A stretch of DNA of 64,000 nucleotides, taken from Polyodon spathula. Taxonomy: Eukaryota > Chordata > Actinopteri > Acipenseriformes > Polyodontidae. A program made the position numbers and the translations under genes. The notes under the pieces are model-generated. The model ran no database searches and was not told where the DNA came from. It worked only from the letters and a program-made list of their open reading frames with translations. Where the stretch lies: NCBI RefSeq assembly GCF_017654505.1, contig NC_054541.1, positions 42,374,986 through 42,438,985 of the forward strand, read 5' to 3'. This document shows, one piece after another, positions 62,392 to 64,000 of the stretch (the first letter of the stretch is position 1; every line of letters begins with the position of its first letter).

Positions 62392-64000
62392 GTGCCTTGC
62401 AAAAGTATTCAGACCCCTGACCAATTCTCTCATATTACTGAATTACAAATGGTACATTGAAATTTCGTTCTGTTTGATATTTTATTTTTAAACACTGAAA
62501 CTCAGAATCAATTATTGTAAGGTGACATTGGTTTTATGTTGGGAGATATTTTTAAGAAAAAAAAAAAAACTGAAATATCTTGCTTGCATAAGTATTCAAC
62601 CCCTGTGCTGTGGAAGCTCCCAGTTTGCACCGATGAAAGAAATTGCCCTAACGAGGACACAATTACCTTACCATTGGCCTCCACCTGTGAACCATTAAAG
62701 TTGCTGTCACATTTTCTGGATAAAAACCCCACTGTTGAAGGATCATTGGTAAGGCTGTGAATCTGAAGGAAAATGAAGACCAAAGAGCATTCTACAAAAG
62801 TTAGAGATAAAGTAATACAAATGCATAGATTAGGGAAAGGGTACAAAATAATATCCAAGTGTTTGGATATCCCAGTGAGCACAGTTGGATCAATAATCAG
62901 GAAGTGGAAGCTGCATCACACCACCCAGGCACTGCCAAGAAAAGGCCGTCCCTCAAAACTCAGTGCTCAAACAAGAAGGAGACTTGTGAGAGAAGCCACA
63001 GAGAGGCCAACAATCACTTTGAAGGAGCTACAGAGTTCAGTGGCTGGGAGTGGAGTAATGGTGCACCAGTCAATCATATCAAGAGCTCTGCATAACACTG
63101 GCCTGTATGGGAGGGTGGAAAGAAAGAAGCTGTTACTCAAAAAGTGCCATCTGAAAGCACGTTTGGAGTTTGCCAGAAAGCATGAGAGTGACCCAGCTGC
63201 GATGTGGGAAAAGGTTTTGTGGTCAGATGAGACCAAGACAGAGCTTTTTGGCCAAAACTCAAAGCGCTATGTGTGGCGCAAACCTAACACTGTCCATGCC
63301 TCAAGACACACCATCCCTACAGTGAAGTATGGTGGTGGCAGCATCATGCTGTGGGGATGCTTCTCATCAGCAGGGACTGGGCATCTTGTTACAATTGAAG
63401 GAAGAATGGACGGAGCAAAATACAGGAAAATACTGCAAGAGAATCTGCTTCAGTCCACTAAAAACTGAAGCTTGGGAGGAAATTCACCTTTCAGCAGGAC
63501 AATGATCCCCAAGCACAAGGCCAAAGCAACATTGGAGTGGCTCAAGAACAAAAAGGTGAATGTCCTACAGTGGCCCAGTCAAAGTCCTGATCTCAATCCC
63601 ATTGAGAATCTGTGGCACTATTTGAAAATTGCGGTCCACAAGCGTCGTCCAACCAACCTGAACAACCTGGAGCAAATCTGCCAAGAAGAATGGGCCAAAA
63701 TCACTCCGACACTATGTGCAAAGCTGGTACATACTTACCCCAAAAAACTTAAAGCTGTTATTGCAGCGAAAGGTGGCTATACCAAATATTAATGTTTGGA
63801 GGTTGAATACTTATGCAAGCAAGATATTTCAGTTTTTTATTTTTCTTAAAAATATTTCCCAACATAAAACCAATGTCACCTTACAATAACTGATTTTGAG
63901 TTTAAGTGATTTAAAAAAAAAATATCGAACAGAACAAAATTTCAATGTACCGTTTGTAATTCGGTAATATGAGAGAATTGGTCAGGGGTCTGAATACTTT
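62388..64000 (+). mobile_element. Tc1-like element, copy B (right end cut by window)
   Basis: It is the same family as the element at 31967, with the same left terminus (cacagtgccttgcaaaagta). The same paired direct repeats are present: outer at about 62402 and inner near 62590 on the left; inner near 63805 on the right. The right inverted repeat is present up to ctgaatacttt at 64000. Only the last dozen or so bases and the flanking TA are outside. It retains the 65 bp missing from copy A, so it is the better reference for the family. Confidence 0.93.
62773..63792 (+). pseudogene. Tc1-like transposase, copy B (two offsetting 1-bp indels)
   Basis: A DD34E transposase of about 340 codons. It starts MKTKEHSTKVRDKVIQMHRL, with two helix-turn-helix regions and the basic linker LPRKGRPSKLS. 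Next come the first catalytic motif LWSDETKTELFG (near 63220), the glycine-rich YGGGSIMLWGCF, and [12 protein letters not shown] with Glu intact. It ends GGYTKY and TAA at 63790. Relative to copy A, one A is missing in the run at about 63459, giving TGA at 63466, and one A is extra at about 63513. The downstream frame is the original one, so only about 17 codons between the two sites are misread. These include the second catalytic Asp motif (FQQDNDP). The protein is therefore truncated before the catalytic centre is complete. Confidence 0.92.

Noticed and set aside
47286..64000. A neighbouring gene such as NELL2, which lies next to TMEM117 in mammals
   Set aside because: No EGF-like, VWC or other recognisable coding exon is visible on either strand of the 3' flank.

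Overview
The window is vertebrate nuclear DNA, almost certainly from a ray-finned fish. It is AT-rich and intron-dominated, with spliceosomal exons, Tc1/mariner and piggyBac-like DNA transposons, tRNA-derived SINEs, LTRs and many long (TA)n/(CA)n microsatellites. The GC-rich tRNA-derived SINE seen in three or four copies (about 1816, 8050 reverse, 31614 head only, 37152) resembles one I remember from sturgeons and paddlefish. I therefore lean towards a non-teleost fish, but that is an inference from memory.

Only one gene is present: TMEM117, a multi-pass membrane protein, on the + strand. Six coding exons are visible: 13188-13320, 27918-28017, 34321-34418, 40209-40368, 44940-45069 and 46630-47285 (stop at 47283-47285). 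Their phases join without a break into 425 codons including the stop. That equals the last five sixths of the roughly 514-residue vertebrate protein. The first ~90 residues, the promoter and the 5' UTR lie upstream of base 1. Introns inside the window are about 14.6, 6.3, 5.8, 4.6 and 1.6 kb. No second host gene was found in the 16.7 kb downstream.

The rest is a repeat landscape. Bases 1-13187 (intron) hold two SINEs, a deleted Tc1 element and a tRNA-like SINE head. Intron 13321-27917 holds a duplicated (AC)n unit, an LTR, a V-SINE-like copy, a full-length dead Tc1-family element and a truncated LTR. Intron 28018-34320 holds a reverse LTR and a nested structure, in which a Tc1 copy sits inside a TA-flanked element with ~220-bp inverted repeats. 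Intron 34419-40208 holds a hairpin MITE, a Pif1/Helitron-type helicase fragment, a SINE and a short piggyBac-type MITE. The 3' flank holds a solo LTR with a perfect 5-bp target duplication, a reverse Tc1-type transposase fragment, a 740-bp fold-back element, a second piggyBac-type MITE, and a near-complete Tc1 copy cut by the window end.

Every transposase reading frame seen is broken. I found no operon, CRISPR array, tRNA or rRNA gene, and no convincing new gene system. The most interesting material is structural: the nested insertion at 31678-34002, the fold-back element at 55273-56015, the 36-residue catalytic spacing with a Glu-to-Gln change in the element at 24355, and the repeated association of Tc1 ends with (TA)n arrays.
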